Below, piece by piece: positions 1 to 12,865 of a stretch of 64,000 bases of DNA (the first letter of the stretch is position 1; each line of letters opens with the position of its first letter). The translations under genes and the position numbers were made by a program. The notes beneath the pieces are model-generated. The model was not told the DNA's origin. It did no database searches and was given only the letters and a program-made list of their open reading frames with translations. Source of the stretch: Siphonodentalium dalli. Taxonomy: Eukaryota > Mollusca > Scaphopoda > Gadilida > Siphonodentaliidae. Location: assembly GCA_032622095.1 (NCBI GenBank), contig CP136064.1, positions 195,951,948-196,015,947 of the forward strand, in the 5' to 3' direction.

Positions 1-345
1 ATTTTGGTGCCCCTCTCCCCTTCCGTTCATCCCTGACTCAAACGACGCCACTTTTGACATATTTAAACCACACCGTTGGATTCTTCATATCATGGGGATG
101 ATTATATGTAAGTTGCGTGGAAATCGGCGACAGAAAAAAAATCTGCCCCCCCCCCCCTTCCGGGCACCGCTGACGCGAACGGCGCTACTTTTGCCATATT
201 TAAACCACGCCATTATATTCCTCATATTATGGGGATGATTATATATAAGTTTGGTGGCAATCAGCGACAAATTTTTGTTCTGCCCCTCCCCCTTTTCTGC
301 CCCTGACAACAACGGCGTCACATTAGAAAATTCTAACCCCGACCA
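1..345. repeat. Edge of a ~140-bp diverged tandem repeat array
   Basis: Two to three diverged units share the landmark TTTAAACCACACC...TTAGATTCCTC, then an ATATGGGGATGATTATAT-like stretch, a GGAAATCGGCG stretch and a C-rich run. The landmark recurs about 138 bp apart here and again between 2.3 and 3.3 kb, so the array probably continues upstream of the window. No coding signal was seen. Confidence 0.75.
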
Positions 346-560
346 TTATCTTTCTCGTAAAAAGGTACTCCTAGTAGACCCCTTTGGCATCATCTAGATG
401 GTACCCTGTGAATTTCTATAGAACCCAGACAGACAGACAGACAGACATTCGCAAATATAGATATAGATGCTGTATGATATGACACCATACTGCTGGGTGA
501 CTGATATGAGTCTATGCACCTCTTAGCCCTTAACTGTCCCATGTGATGATGCCAGCTGGA
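346..560. repeat. Repeat tail with (AGAC)n microsatellite
   Basis: Follows the tandem array and contains CATTATCTTTCTCG, GGTACCCTGTGAA and a perfect (AGAC)n run at about 430-447. A diverged second copy of the same order lies at about 1990-2140, so this is the tail of the interspersed repeat that carries the array. Confidence 0.6.
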
Positions 561-1235
561 TCTGGACAACACGACGATCAGTGGTACATTGCAGTCATTC
601 TTTATATATGTAAATAATGACTGCATGATCGTGTGGGCTATTAGCCAGGAACTTCAATTACCAATGCAACATGGAGATTCCAGCTGGGGCTCAACCATGT
701 ATGGTACACATAATGCCGATGGCCAGTTCAATCACTGTTCATATGCATATACCATACATATTATGCTGACGTCTGGATCAACCGTTGTTTGTCTGTCCAT
801 CTGTCAGTCAGACTGTCCATTGATATGCTAGCCGACATTATTTTACAAATAACGATCCATTATGTCTACCCATACCATGTATGGTACATATAATGCTTAT
901 GTCCGGATCAACTGTCGTTCTTATATCCATCCGTCTGTCCATAGATATGCTATCCGACACAATAACTGAAGTATATATCCAGATTTCTCTCACAGACTGC
1001 TGATCCGGTAGCTGGCTATATAGACTATCCACCATAGCTAGCTGTATTGATCATTAATAATGCCTAGATATACTTTATAACAGAAATGACTAGCTATAGT
1101 AACTAATACAACTGACTAGATAGATTTAGCACCCTGGTTAGCTATGGTTAATATTCTTACTAGCTGGCTATATAGACTATCCATCATAGATAGCTATATT
1201 GAACAACTAGCCGGGTTAACCGGCGTGGCCAGGGT
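561..1235. repeat. Diverged inverted and direct repeats, no gene seen
   Basis: Contains a short hairpin (GCAGTCATT...AATGACTGC, about 592-624). Two diverged copies of a CATGTATGGTACATATAATGC segment lie near 696 and 878, each followed by GTCTGTCCAT-type pyrimidine-rich sequence. A later portion repeats CTGGCTATATAGACTATCC (about 1012 and 1164). No plausible exon was seen. Confidence 0.45.
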
Positions 1236-1985
1236 TAAAGTGATGAGAAACCCTCTGCATATTGTGGATAAAGGATGGGAATAGAGGATACTCTTGTTCA
1301 AAGAGTTACACATCTTCTCATAAATTATATATCCAAATAGCATCACAAAACATGATTCTTACACCCGAATATAAGTAGTAGCTCACCTTGTCGGATCGGA
1401 GCGATTGTCATTTTGTTTATCGCAATTAATCCGTCCCACAATAAAGAACTATTTATTTATTTACAACTGCGTATACTTCAGACGTTATAACATGAACATC
1501 ATAAACACATTAGTTCGCAAAAATAAAAGACGACAATCGGGTTTTACACAGAGATGTATCAATCAATCTAGTGGGTTTGACTAAGATTTTTAGGACACCT
1601 GCTTATCATATCTCCATGAAGATACAGATGTTTCAGAGAAATGCCCAGGTGCTCCTCTGTTCATGGTGCTATATACTGGCTAATTATTATCAGTTTAAAA
1701 GAAATGTTGCTATGCAACAGAGCGATATTTTAGTTGTTTATGTTAGGCAATGAGTCTGTTCTAAAACATGAAATATATCCACTGTATATTGGGCAGATAT
1801 AACCTTGTCAGATGTCAGAATTGGATGATCCTGAAAAGTCATGTGCCACTGACTCAGTTTTCGTTTATCTCAGAAGAAATTATATTTACGGCACACTGTG
1901 ACCACTATTGTTGAAGAGACCTTCTATACATTTACATATCTCTTGTAACTTTTTTGTGAAATCTATATTGAATGGGGCAAACTCA
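1236..1985. other. Intergenic, nothing recognised beyond a repeat fragment
   Basis: Begins with GGTTAAAGTGATGAGAAACC, which resembles the TTAAAGTGATGTGAAACAC terminus of MITE family C, so it is probably a decayed fragment. The rest is AT-rich with no supported exon, RNA gene or repeat. Confidence 0.4.
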
Positions 1986-3300
1986 ATTGTGTTATAATAT
2001 TAACATGAGTTATTCTAATATTTTAACATGCACCATTATCTTCCTAGTCAAAGGTTACCACTGTTAGAACGCCTTGGTGCCATCTCGATTGTACCCCGTG
2101 AAGTTATACATAGAACACATACAGACAGGCATATATTTGCAAATATATCGAGGCACCAAATGTGACGTTTTTAACACGCACGATTTAATTCCTCATATCA
2201 TTTGAGAAGAACCTGTATGAATTTGATGTTAGTTGGCACTAAACATATTTCTGTCAGTTTTGGTGAACCACCCGTCCTATTTCGAACTCAAGCGGCGCCA
2301 CATTTGACATCATTAAACCACAAACATAGACTCATTATGGAGATGAATATATATAAAAATGTTGAAAATTGGCGAGTATACAAATTCGTATCCAATTTAG
2401 GATCCCCATATCTCTCACCCAAACGGCACACATTTGGCGTATTTAAACCACACGATTAGATTCCTCGAATCAAGAAGAAGAATATGTATAAGTCTGGTGG
2501 AAATCGGAGCTAAAAAATATTGTTTATAAATGTTTGTGTCTCTCCGAGTCTCATCCTCTGTGGACCCCTGTCTCGAATGGCACCACGTTTGACATCTTTT
2601 AACCACACAATTAGACTCCTAATATCATGTAGATGATTATTTATAAGTTTGGTGCTAATCGGCGACTAAACAATTTATCCACACCCACACCATCTATCAC
2701 ATAAACAGCACCAACGTAGAGTCTTTAAATCACATGATTTGACTCGTATCATGGATAAGAATGAGTATCAATTTGGTGAAAATTGGCGCTAAAATTATTG
2801 TGTATCAATTATGGTGCCCCTCTCATTTTCAGTGCACCCCTGACTCGAATAACGCCACTTTTAACAGTTTTAAGCCACACCATTAGACTCCTCATACCAT
2901 GTGGATGGTTTTGTATGTTTGCAATCAATCGGTGACTAAACCAATTCTTATCAAATTTTGTGCCTACCCCCCCCCCCCAATCTCACATCCAAACGACACC
3001 AATATGGCGTCTTTAAATCACACAATTAGATTCCTTGTATGATGTAGAAGAATGTGCATCAATTTTGTGGAAATCGGCGCTAAAATTAATTTGATCAATT
3101 TTGGTGCCCCTCTCCAATTCCGCACATCCCTGACGCGAATGGCGCCACGTTTGACATATTTAATCAACACCATTAGATTCCTCATATCATGCGATTGATT
3201 ATATAAAGTTTTCGTGGCTATCGGCGGCAAACATTTTTTCTGACCCTCCCCTTTTCTGTCCCTGACAACAGGGTCACTTTAGAAATTTCTAACCCGCACC
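1986..3300. repeat. Diverged ~145-bp tandem array, second block
   Basis: About seven or eight copies of the unit seen at 1-345. The landmark TTTAAACCACA...TTAGATTCCTC recurs near 2446, 2597, 2722, 2868, 3012 and 3158, at spacings of about 125-160 bp. Flanking 1986-2150 and 3265-3320 match the tail at 305-450. Unit divergence is high and indels are common, so the array is old. Confidence 0.75.
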
Positions 3301-3330
3301 ATTATATTTCTGAGAAGGATATATAATAAC

Positions 3331-3565
3331 TCTATATCTTAGTTTTAATTGTGTTGAATTCTGGGAGCGAGACGGGGAAAATGTTTCTATGATTTTCAGC
3401 TATTTTCTATAACTCTATGGGCACTCTATGAGACATAGACGTTCCAAACGGTGATCAATTATAGTATTTTAATCATATTTTATGTCATAGATTGTTATTA
3501 AAACCGTATATCAAGGCACTATAAAATAAACCTAAGTAGTGACTCGAAAATTAAATCGGCCTTAA
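3331..3565. mobile_element. MITE family A, partial copy (right half)
   Basis: Matches the right half of the full copy at 16568-17015: TTGAATTCTGGGAGC, the CTATGGGCA segment, ATTATAGTATTTTAATCATA, then GACTCGAAAATTAAAT and a degraded CGGCCTTAA terminus. The left terminus is missing. It is a nonautonomous DNA transposon relic with no coding capacity. Confidence 0.7.
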
Positions 3566-4500
3566 TGGGCTCGTTTGAACTTTCAAATCATGTGTGCGCT
3601 ATTATATATATAGGTGAGATAAGATAGTTCGATAAATTCACAAATTATCGATCTATATGCTTTATATGATCTTTGTCGAAGTCATAGTATTTTCCCAGCT
3701 GTTTTCAATTGTTCACACAGAAGTGAGACACACTCTCATAATTCACCATATCAGGAATGGACGAATACCTAACGCTCTTTATTGTTCCATGATGAGGAAG
3801 GCCAATACTTATATTTTTCTAAATTCCATCGCTTGATTATCTTTCTGTGAGATGTAAAGTCAGTATAAAAGTATTAACCGCATTTTTATAGACCTAGTTT
3901 GAAAAAACAAGCATAACTAGAGGTCAGATTCCATGGAATCAGATATACTTCCATGGTATCCCATTCCATGTGTGTGCTATGCGTATAGGTGTATTCCTCT
4001 TCACGCGAATGCATATTGGTGCTTTGTGATCCGATGATGGACTTGCATTAACATTTCTAAATAAGATATATATTCCAAAGGTTTGTCATTTGGTTCGACC
4101 CAGCGTGGATGATTAATGACAGTCTAATGCATCATGGTCCTGACCAACCATTCACCCCAGCCAATCAGTTTTAGAATTAATTATAACCCCTCCACAGGAC
4201 GCCCAAATCCTGTTCAACGGTCACGAAATTTGGCGTGTCTGATTATATCGTAATCGACATGTAGAACAAGGGGTGTAAAGCATATTAATGTACCATAACT
4301 CTGTTATTTCGCATTTATTGGATAGTTCTTTCAGTTTCGGATTTAGAATCTTTTAGTTTTAATGGCGGAGGAAAGACCTTTTAGTTAATTAATTAGTATT
4401 TCAGTGCGTCATCGCTACACTATAGTCATTAACGTCTTTGTAATAGAGTTAAATGTAATCGAGAGATAACTATATCACAATCGATAATGCTATAGCTGAG
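3566..4500. repeat. Fragments of the ACGCTCTTTAT repeat, otherwise unannotated
   Basis: Near 3690-3800 lie CAGCTGTTTTCAATTGTTC, CACAGAAGTGAGACA and AACGCTCTTTATTGTTCC. This is the same order as at 15000-15110 and 62830-62930. The remainder shows no gene or structured repeat I can support. Confidence 0.5.
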
Positions 4501-5103
4501 TGCCTACCCGTCCGCTCTAAAACTAATGTTGTCCGTATATACTACCAAACACATGCAGTGTTCAAAATATAAAACACTGGATTCGCGATTTTCCATTTTG
4601 TTTCCTTTTTAAGAGTTTCGGTGGAATTTGCCAAAAGCCTCTACCCTTCCCGGGGCGTCCGTGTGCTCTCCGTTGGGCAGGTTACTTTCATAGTAGAACG
4701 GGCATACCTATAGTATTTCGGTGAACATATTCATGCATTAGCCTTGCTCCTTGGTAAGACCGTTTGAATTTGCGTCAGGAAGAGTGGGTGTGAATTTGAG
4801 TAATATATATCACCAGTTAACAACGTTACACGCTACCAGGGTCAAACGGTCCACTCTAAAACTTTGAAAATCGTAATTATCTTGCGTGTGGATACTACTA
4901 ACCACATCCACTCGTCGAAAAGATTTTATCTCAATATCTGATTTTTTGAGTAATTTTCCCCATTTGATTTTCGCCAATTTTTCGGTGTGGTCAAATTTTG
5001 AAGGCGTACCTACAGTATACTGCCGAACATGCTCCTGCATTAAACTCGCTCCTTCTTTGGCTCGTTTGGATTTGGGGCTAAAAATAGGTTAGCGATAGAT
5101 TAC
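4501..5103. repeat. Two diverged copies of a ~300-bp repeat
   Basis: The block (T/C)GGGCATACCTATAGTAT...GCATTAGCCTTGCTCCTTGG...CCGTTTGAATTTG (about 4695-4775) is repeated as GGCGTACCTACAGTAT...GCATTAAACTCGCTCC...CGTTTGGATTTGG (about 5004-5080), and again at about 5845-5920. A third copy beyond the MITE at 5104-5605 suggests that the MITE split an older tandem array. Confidence 0.55.
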
Positions 5104-5605
5104 TTAAAGGCACGTGAGGCCTTAGTTGTCGAAAATTTTCATATTTGTTCTAATCACCGTAAACAGAAAAACATTAAAGCGCATACAGTTTCGTTCATAT
5201 ATACCACGACCTTCGCGTAAATAGCATGTTATCATAAAGACCTACTATATTTTACCTAAGCAAGAGCCTGATTGTGTTACAGAAGACAGCACAATGCTAC
5301 TGGCTAATCACACACAAATGGCATAAACGCTCTTTATTAGTTCCATATCAGGAATTCACCAACAAAGAACGCTCTTTATGTTTACCATCATAATATAAAC
5401 AAACACCAGAAAAGTAACTTTTTATGTTTTTGTTTACATAACAATGGTCAAACATTTGACAATAACATTATGTTTATGCGATATTTCTTATTTGTGTACG
5501 GACAAAGTCTGTCTACATTTTGATGTTCTTTCTGTTTGTGGCGGTTTTTGACGGGTGGAAATATTTTCACAGGATACCCACCGCCAAGGCCAACCGTACC
5601 TTTAA
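5104..5605. mobile_element. MITE family B (T2/Kolobok-like), copy 1
   Basis: A 502-bp noncoding element. The left end is TTAAAGGCACGTGAGGCC and the inverse of the right end is TTAAAGGTACGGTTGGCC, giving imperfect terminal inverted repeats flanked by TTAA. A second copy at 22184-22706 aligns along its length (TCACACACAAATG, ATAAACGCTCTTTAT, TTGTTTACATAACA, GACAATAACAT, GTTTATGGCGG). T2-type MITEs of Xenopus share TTAAAGGRR ends and TTAA targets; assignment here rests on the termini alone. Confidence 0.75.
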
Positions 5606-6759
5606 GAATACGCATTTATTTTATATAGCGTTGTCACGAGTAAACTGTTCCCTCTGAAAATTAGAAAATCGCACTCTAGATGAGCGTGAACACTACCCAT
5701 CAGATGTACCTGTAAAAATAAAATTATCTCGATGTTTGAATTTTGCCCCTTTGCGATTTTCGTGGAATTTTACAAAAGTCTCAACCCACCGACACGCATT
5801 CTCCGTTGGGCAGGTTACTTTTAAAGTATAGTGGTCAAACTTTGGGGGCATACGTACAGTATGCCAACGTACCTGCTACGTGAATACCTTGCTCTTTAAT
5901 TTGCCCGTTTGGATTTGGCGGGGAAAATATGTTCAATATTTCCGTTCTCCTTAAAGCGGAAATAGTATAAGCATCAACGCATAAATATCATTGCGAAAAA
6001 ATCGAAAGAAAGCTTACATGGCTATCCATTGCAGTCATGAGTAATACATTTCGAAAGTACATAGTATGTTTGTCCCAGAGAGACAAACGATAAGTGATGC
6101 AATGTCGAACATGTTGCAATTTTTCAAATCTCGGTCGCCATCTTGGTCGCCATATTGGATTTTGGTGCCGGATTTATGAGTAATTTGCAAGCGTGGTATA
6201 TTACCACAATGAACCCCACTTACAGTATACCGTGGTAAATCCTGATGTATTACCATTACATACAAACATTAACAACATGGGGAGAATATATGTGCCCGCA
6301 ATTTTTAGATTTATTGGACTCCAACTTGCAGAAATGTTAACAATTTGGACTTACATATACAAAAACCCAGCCCTCCTAAACTATGTTCCATGGTTGAAAT
6401 ACGTATTGTAGGATCGTTAATGTAAGTCTGAACTGCTCCAATGATAACATACCAGACTTTAGTCTAAATATAGGACTAAGATTCATACTATCATTCCTCT
6501 TCTATTACTCGTATACTGGGGACTATAGAATTCAGTTATTCACAAAACCCATCTCTGACTGGAACCAATCCATATAAAAAGCACCACGGTTGTAGTGCCA
6601 CGTTTTGAAGTAACTGATGACTTTTGAAGGAAAGTGATTTTAAGAGCGTTTTTTTTTTCCTCGAAGAAATATTTATTGACTGAATAACGGATGTATTCAG
6701 AAATGAAAAAAATAATACACACATTTAAATAGCGTTTTAAAGAGACTGTTTCTAGAAGA
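5606..6759. other. No gene recognised; contains old repeat copy
   Basis: The first 330 bp carry the third copy of the diverged repeat described for 4501-5103. From about 5950 to 6759 nothing convincing was seen. Small open frames there are short, lack splice context and resemble no known family. Confidence 0.4.
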
Positions 6760-7235
6760 AGAGATTTACTACATTATGTTCTGATTTGCATGGGTTTTAC
6801 CAGTGTATGTCCTGTTTTACCTGAAGTTTACGAGAGTAAAGTGTGGTACACAATGCCTTTACTTGGACGTGCATTGCTTTTAACAGAGTATATCATTGTT
6901 GACCTGACTTTACCATGATTTATACTTAGAATTTACAAGGCTATTACCGTTTTACATGTGGATTACATGGCTTTTACCAGATTATATCATTGTTAACCTG
7001 ACTTTACAATGATTTACTTAGAATTTACAGGGGTGTGTCCTTTTTACATGGCTTTTACTAAAGCATATCATTGTTAATCTGACTTAACCATGCATTTACT
7101 TGGAATTTACAAGGACGTCCCTTTTACATGTACGTGTGTTTTACGTGGCTTTTACCATTGTTATAGCCTGACTTTACCACATTTTATCAGAGTATAGATC
7201 CTGGTAAACCATGGTTTACCGAGCTTTTATCAGAG
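6760..7235. repeat. Tandem repeat of TTTTAC-rich ~110-bp units
   Basis: Units contain CATGGCTTTTACCAG, ATATCATTGTTAACCTGAC, TTTACCATGATTTACTTAGA and AATTTACAAGG. At least three recognisable units occur (from about 6885, 6970 and 7050), with degraded edges. No coding potential. Confidence 0.7.
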
Positions 7236-7534
7236 TACTTCTGTTATAAGGAATATCAACAAAATGGCCGCCATGGTGGACGCCATCTTGTCTGGAGTCT
7301 CTGCTGCCACTTTTTTGTTCTTGTTGAGAATTATTGAAAAGAATTAGAGACATTAGGGAAGAAAATTTGTTGGGTGAATTTGAGTCCTGGTGGTGCAAAG
7401 GTAGAATAATATCTCCTAGACTACAATGAACGCTCTTTATTGTTCCATGCATTTTGTTTTTCTTCTACACGTCGTCTGCTTAAATATCATGAACATCCCT
7501 ATAAGATTAATAATAGACCATTCCATCGTATAGC

Positions 7535-7735
7535 TTAAAGGTCCACTTAATTTTCGAATCACCGGATCACATTATGTACAACATATTCCATATTCTATAC
7601 CAATTGAAAGAGTAAGCTCCAAAGAATTGTATTATCAACTGATCCGGTCGAAGAACCTGTGAACATGTTGTTTTTGTCGAGGTACCGAGGTGTGTTATGT
7701 GCTTAATTTTGATCCGGACTGTACTATAAAGTATA

Positions 7736-7831
<96 letters not shown>

Positions 7832-7965
7832 ACTTGGTGGACACTACTAGGCCCCGTATTCTGGTGGAATATATAAAATGTTGGTTCCTCTTCCAAATGG
7901 TATGTACTGTGGAATATGTTGCGTATAATGTTATATGGGCATTCTAAAATTAAGTGGGCCTTTAA
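7535..7965. mobile_element. MITE family A carrying a long (CT)n microsatellite
   Basis: Termini are TTAAAGGTCCACTTAATTTT and the inverse AAATTAAGTGGGCCTTTAA, sharing TTAA flanks. The internal GAAAGAG...AAGCTCCAAAGAATTGT and GAACATGTTGTTTTTGT match the other A copies, but the right half is replaced. An almost uninterrupted (CT)n tract occupies 7737-7824. Open frames over the tract encode Ser-Leu or Arg-Glu runs and are not genes. Confidence 0.85.
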
Positions 7966-9060
7966 TAACTGAATACTTATTGAAATGCTTGCTCTGTGCC
8001 ACCGTCCGGCCCCTTCGTGGAATCATAATAGGTAAACATTGGAAAAACAGCTGGGAAATGCTATGATAAGTTTTGTGTAGACCATGCGAGGTCTATATAC
8101 GGTTATTTCGTTTATTTGTTATTGTCGATCTAGATTGTTCAAGTTCTACCAAATGAAGCATATAAATAATTGTTGAAGTTGGAATGAACCATGCCCGTTT
8201 AATTTGTGTATGACTTGCACCTGAAGCTTGGCTTGACATTACATCATGGCATGCATCCCGTTCAACAATATGCACTCGATCACCAAGAGTTGATCAACCA
8301 GATCTGCCGGGAGCTATTGTCAATGTTACGCAAAAGAAAAACAAAATCTTCTGCCATTTCGATAATATATTCCTCATTACGGAGAGCGATAATACAATGT
8401 AACATACGCGAAATAGTTTTATTTACTGGATAAATATCTTAAATAGATTCACGAAATATCGCTGTACCGACTGTGCACTTGTTCTTATTTATGTTTCACT
8501 TGATCCCATTTGCGATGAACCACAACTAAAAGTTAATCACCTTTCCATGTGGGACAGAGCTCCAATTCCCCCAAGCCATTTATATGGCACCGTTTTACAA
8601 GATTTTATCCCGGATTATACTGTTTATTCAACTGCAAAAACAGATTTTTGTTTTTGAATATGGTGCACAATTAGGATTTATAGGTTTTTAATATGTGTGA
8701 TTTAGTTAGATATGCGAAAAAGTGTAAGTTCCATGGGAGACATTGTACTAAGTTGCCCATAATGACAGGGGAGTGAATTATGATGTTTTTATTGTCTGGT
8801 ATATTAACGGTGTATTCAGTTTCCTGACAGTTTTTATGCGGATTGACATATTTCTTTTGGCTTGAGTTTTTTTCACGCACACTAATCCCACAATTAATTG
8901 ACATCAAATAGATTTAGCATTTATAAATTATTTTGGGTGTTGTGGCTATAAACATTTTAGTGTTATTTTTTACATTTTGATTTCCATGGGACAATTACGC
9001 TGAGAGTGTAAAATGATAGGAGTGGGAATATTCTATCATCGCCCCAAATGACCCCAGCGC
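7966..9060. other. No gene or repeat recognised
   Basis: AT-rich sequence with scattered short open frames. I found no splice-bounded exon, RNA gene or repeat shared with the rest of the window apart from a short segment near 8035-8085 (AAACAGCTGGGAAATGC) that recalls the ACGCTCTTTAT repeat flank. Confidence 0.35.
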
Positions 9061-9390
9061 GGACTACGTTTTGAGCAACGGGTACTGTTATTCTTTTGAA
9101 TTCTTTGGCAGCGTTGTTGCCGACCTTCTGTTCTTTTGGAGGGCATTCGGCGCAAAGAATCCAATTAATCCTTGTCTAAACGGAGTTTCCCATTCACTTA
9201 TAAAAGTGTGTGTATTGGAATGGTATATTATTCATTTGCAGGGATGCTCTTGACATACAAGCAGACGACAGATAATATAGTGTAGCAGGAATCCTATTCA
9301 TTGGTGGGGAAGAAATGTTCTGATAATAATTTCAATAAGTGGCCGTTTGTTTAACTTATTATCTGAACATTTCATAAGCGAACTATACTC
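9061..9390. repeat. Interspersed repeat B (TTATTATCTGAACATTTC), copy
   Basis: Contains TATTGGAATGGTATATTATTC, TTTGCAGGGATG, an ACAGATAATATA stretch, CAGGAATCCTATTCATTG and the end block TTTAACTTATTATCTGAACA. The same order occurs at 17500-17760, 29573-29800 and 52840-53110, and inverted at about 36290-36500. Function and class are unknown. Confidence 0.6.
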
Positions 9391-10238
9391 GTATTTGAAT
9401 TAGAGCAGTATTATATTTATTACATATCGAGTGTGATAATTCGTCAAAATCCAGACACTCATGCGGTTCTATTTTTATTACATATCTCCGTATCATAGTA
9501 AATTGACTCACAATCGTAAATCTCCGGTACAGAAAATGTGAATTTAATTGAGTTTTAACACTGAATGAAATAGTTCCGTCGACAAGGTCTGGGTGGGTAG
9601 GTGTATCTGAGCGCCGGTCGTGCAGATTTTTCCAATGCCACGTAAAAACTAAATTTCCTAATCCATGTTTCAAGATAAATTGTGACTACTAAAATATTTT
9701 AAATGTTCAGACTTATAAACTGGACCAAATATAGAGCATTAATCAAACGAGGGCTCCTTGTTTCAATATTTATCCAATATTTGTTTTTTTGGGTGGGTCT
9801 CGCTTTTTATGAGGAAAAAGTTGCACTGAAAAAAAATCAATTCCATCAGTTCTTACAGGTTTTCATTGTTGTTTTTGACCTTCAATTATCCTCCCCGCGA
9901 TGCCAATGTTAGCTCATTTGATTCTTCTGGTGCTTTAACTGGTATGAATATAGACAGATATACATATTTAATGTATGATAGTGTATGATGCTCAACATTT
10001 GGTAGATGGAACCATGGATTTCGTTGGACCTATATATATATACTGATTCAACGAAAAACTGAGTAATTGAACATATGTTATAATTGTTACAAAACAACTA
10101 TACATCTTATTTCGGGATTATCATTTAGGTACGGCGCATAATGGCAGGATGGGGTGGGGATGGCGGAGCACCAAGTGTATTCAAGCCCCTGTGTTTCCTC
10201 CACTTGCAAAGTATACATGTATTTTGTCAGCGCGTTCT
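9391..10238. other. No gene or repeat recognised
   Basis: AT-rich sequence between repeat B and a foldback. Open frames under 100 codons lack supporting splice or start context and resemble nothing I recognise. Confidence 0.35.
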
Positions 10239-10480
10239 TCAATACGCCCTGTCACTAACTCGCGGCCATATTGGATCCACCGGGTCCGATTGAGTGGTTT
10301 CATAGATTCATCCAGCTCCGGTTCCGTGGTATTAGTGCTACAGGTCAAAGTTTTGGAATGGCATTTCCATGTATTGAGCTTTTGAATTATTCATGACTTC
10401 CATATATGGAAAGCAAAGTAAAACCACGGAACCGACCTGGTGGATCAAATATGGCCGCGAGTTGGTGACAGGGCATATTA
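10239..10480. mobile_element. Foldback element, ~240 bp
   Basis: Left arm from 10241 (AATACGCCCTGTCACTAACT, GCGGCCATATTGGATCCACC, CGGTTCCGTGGT) is the reverse complement of the right arm ending near 10480 (ACCACGGAACC, GGTGGATCAAATATGGCCGC, GTTGGTGACAGGGC). The arms are about 100 bp at high identity around a short loop. A related single arm is visible near 42625-42680 (TCGCGGCCGTATT, CCGTTCCGTGG). Confidence 0.8.
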
Positions 10481-12399
10481 CTTGTTATCGGTTAATGGTA
10501 CAGACTGCAGATGGAAAATTATATAATTAAAACAGAGACTGGGCGACTATTTTGGTCATCAAGCCGGAGTCATGTAGACCGTGGTCATGCACCAAGTAAA
10601 AGAACACGCTGCTCTCAACACTTCTTTGATGCATATATACGCATGTACTGGTTCGGGTAACCTATGGGTATGGATGCATGCTGAACATTTTTAACAAGTT
10701 TAGTTAATGAGTGCTTTGTGATTTTATGAGATTTCTTTTATATGATATTTCTATGTGCTTTTCATTGAGCTTACATGATTGGCATTTCATCCGGATGGTT
10801 AGTTGAAATATTTCACACCCTTTGTTTGTCTTATCCTATTTTTCAGCGTTTTTCATCAAACTTTGGGGTTGGTTCTCATTTGCCATTGGAACTTGTGATG
10901 AAGGGTGGGTTTCCGAGATCGGACAGGAAAAAAACTTGCGTTTCCGGGGTAGTGGGTCCCAAAAATAAAAAAAACAAATTTCATACTTGTACTCCTGGAG
11001 TTTTTTTTCTGTTTTTTCTTGTGCATGTATTTTAAATGCATAATTAACTCAGAATGTTTTAGCACGGTGTCATCCGAGGATTGCGAATACGAAGACGTGC
11101 TTTCGTGAACCTTCAGTCTGGATTGTGAGTATTTCTTAGAACCATTTCAACATAAAAGATCTAACCATGATTTATCGCTCTACGTGTACAAATGAATAAT
11201 GCTGTTGAGATTGGCTGCCCGCATGTAAATATAAATTGTTATTATCAAGCCTTCCTTTCCTATTTGTTAAGAATTAAAACCAAGTAAAGTATAGTAAATA
11301 AAGGGTTAACATATGAAACAGCAGGGGTGCTATTCACCAAGCGAGACTATTTTATAAACCAGGTAGTTTATATGGTAGCGGCTGAACGCAAAGGTATCTT
11401 TGCTTTAGCGCAAACGACACACGCTGTCGATGGTGTGATTGATCCAATCTATCAGATTTGTCACCTGTCAATTGACGCCGTCTTACGACTAATTCACGAA
11501 CACTCACCGGCCACAATCGGCATGTATAGCGGTATAATTTTTGGGTATAATTGTGTGGAGACTCATGCTTGAGTTTCATGCAGAATGAGTTTCAATGATA
11601 TTAATGAGGTTTTTTTTAATTAGAACAGTGTGAAAATGAAGAGCCAAGAATATAACGTCTCAGAAGAATTTTGTTTGTGTTTTGGTTCTGTTTGGATATT
11701 TCCCTGCTATTTCCAAATAAATTTCTTTCCATGCATCATTTTTCCGGCGCTGGTGAATGGTGCCGGTTTCTTTGTTCTTTAATATTTTGATTCTTCTCTC
11801 CAAAATGCCCAAAAAAGTGTTACGCTCGTCGGCAGTGGGGGGGGGGGGTCTGGAAAACAATTGCACATATATAGGGCCCAAAAAGTTTTTTTCCGACCCC
11901 GAGGGACCCACCACCCCATTTGTGCAAATTTGTTCCTCCAAATGTTAGGGACCCACCCCCTTTTTCATGCTTTTATAAAAATTTCAGAGTTTTTTAGCCG
12001 TTCTTCAATGTTAACTGCCTTTCAATCCCATTCCACTATCCTTTTTTGGTGCAAAGTGTGTAAAATTAAGACTCAAGCAATAACATCCTTAATCGGTAAA
12101 GCACAGGTCAGAAAAACGAAAAATAAACTATGTTTCCTGGTGTTTCCAGTATCTAACAACAATAATAAAGCATTGTGTATATAGGTACACTGTATGTCAC
12201 AAATTGCCCTAGACCGCATTATAGCCTTAATATATCGAGCGTGTTTAGTCTGACAGAGAACACTGGCCAGTGTAAATAGTAGTAAACAGGTCAGGGGTTC
12301 TACAATTATTTGTGCATGATCAAAGAACTCTTTAGTCTTATTCACCAGGGTGGGTGAGTAGGGAAATTGTGTTGGTTAGGTATACACATAGATATATGG
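10481..12399. other. Intergenic, weak repeat similarities only
   Basis: Two short stretches with the theme GGGACCCA plus A/T runs (about 10945-11015 and 11870-11965) are loosely related to one near 13610-13720. No exon, RNA gene or complete transposon was seen. Open frames up to 107 codons here are low-complexity or unremarkable. Confidence 0.35.
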
Positions 12400-12865
12400 T
12401 TATTATACCCCCGATATTAGTCGGCGGGTATATAGTTGACGTCTCGAGCCGTCCGTGTGTCCGTCCGTACAAACATTTTGCATCATAACTCAAGAGTCGG
12501 TTGTCATATTTTGATGCTCTATGACATGTGACGGACCAGAAATGGGGAACGAATATGCATAATATCACGGATTGTGAGTACCAATGCCTACCAGAGTTAT
12601 CCATGGGCCCTGTTTATGAAATTTAATCCGTACAAAGTTTTTGCCATATAAGTTGAAGTGTCGGTTGTCGAATTTTGAAGTGGTTTGGTATGGTGATAGA
12701 CCTGAATGATACGGGAATGATGTGTGCAGATATTACTGCATATCACAGGTTTTGCCTGTCGATGCATACCAGAGCTACCGACTTGGTTCCATCCGTAAAC
12801 ACATTTTGCATTATTATAACTCAACCATTTGTATGTATATTGTGCACTAGAGTCTGCAGTATAGT
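12400..12865. repeat. Diverged ~160-bp tandem repeats (GTCCGTACAAACATTTTG)
   Basis: A GTCCGTACAAACATTTTGCATCATAACTC-like segment followed by CGGTTGTCATATTTTGA and CATACCAGAGTTATCC recurs at about 12465, 12630 and 12790, with an ATACCAGAGCTACC copy near 12767. A related fragment occurs near 27060-27130. Such CCGTCCGT/'TACCAGAGTTA' repeats are noncoding. Confidence 0.55.

Noticed and set aside
7567-7947. Open frames with Arg-Glu or Ser-Leu runs
   Set aside because: They read through the (CT)n microsatellite within a MITE A copy.
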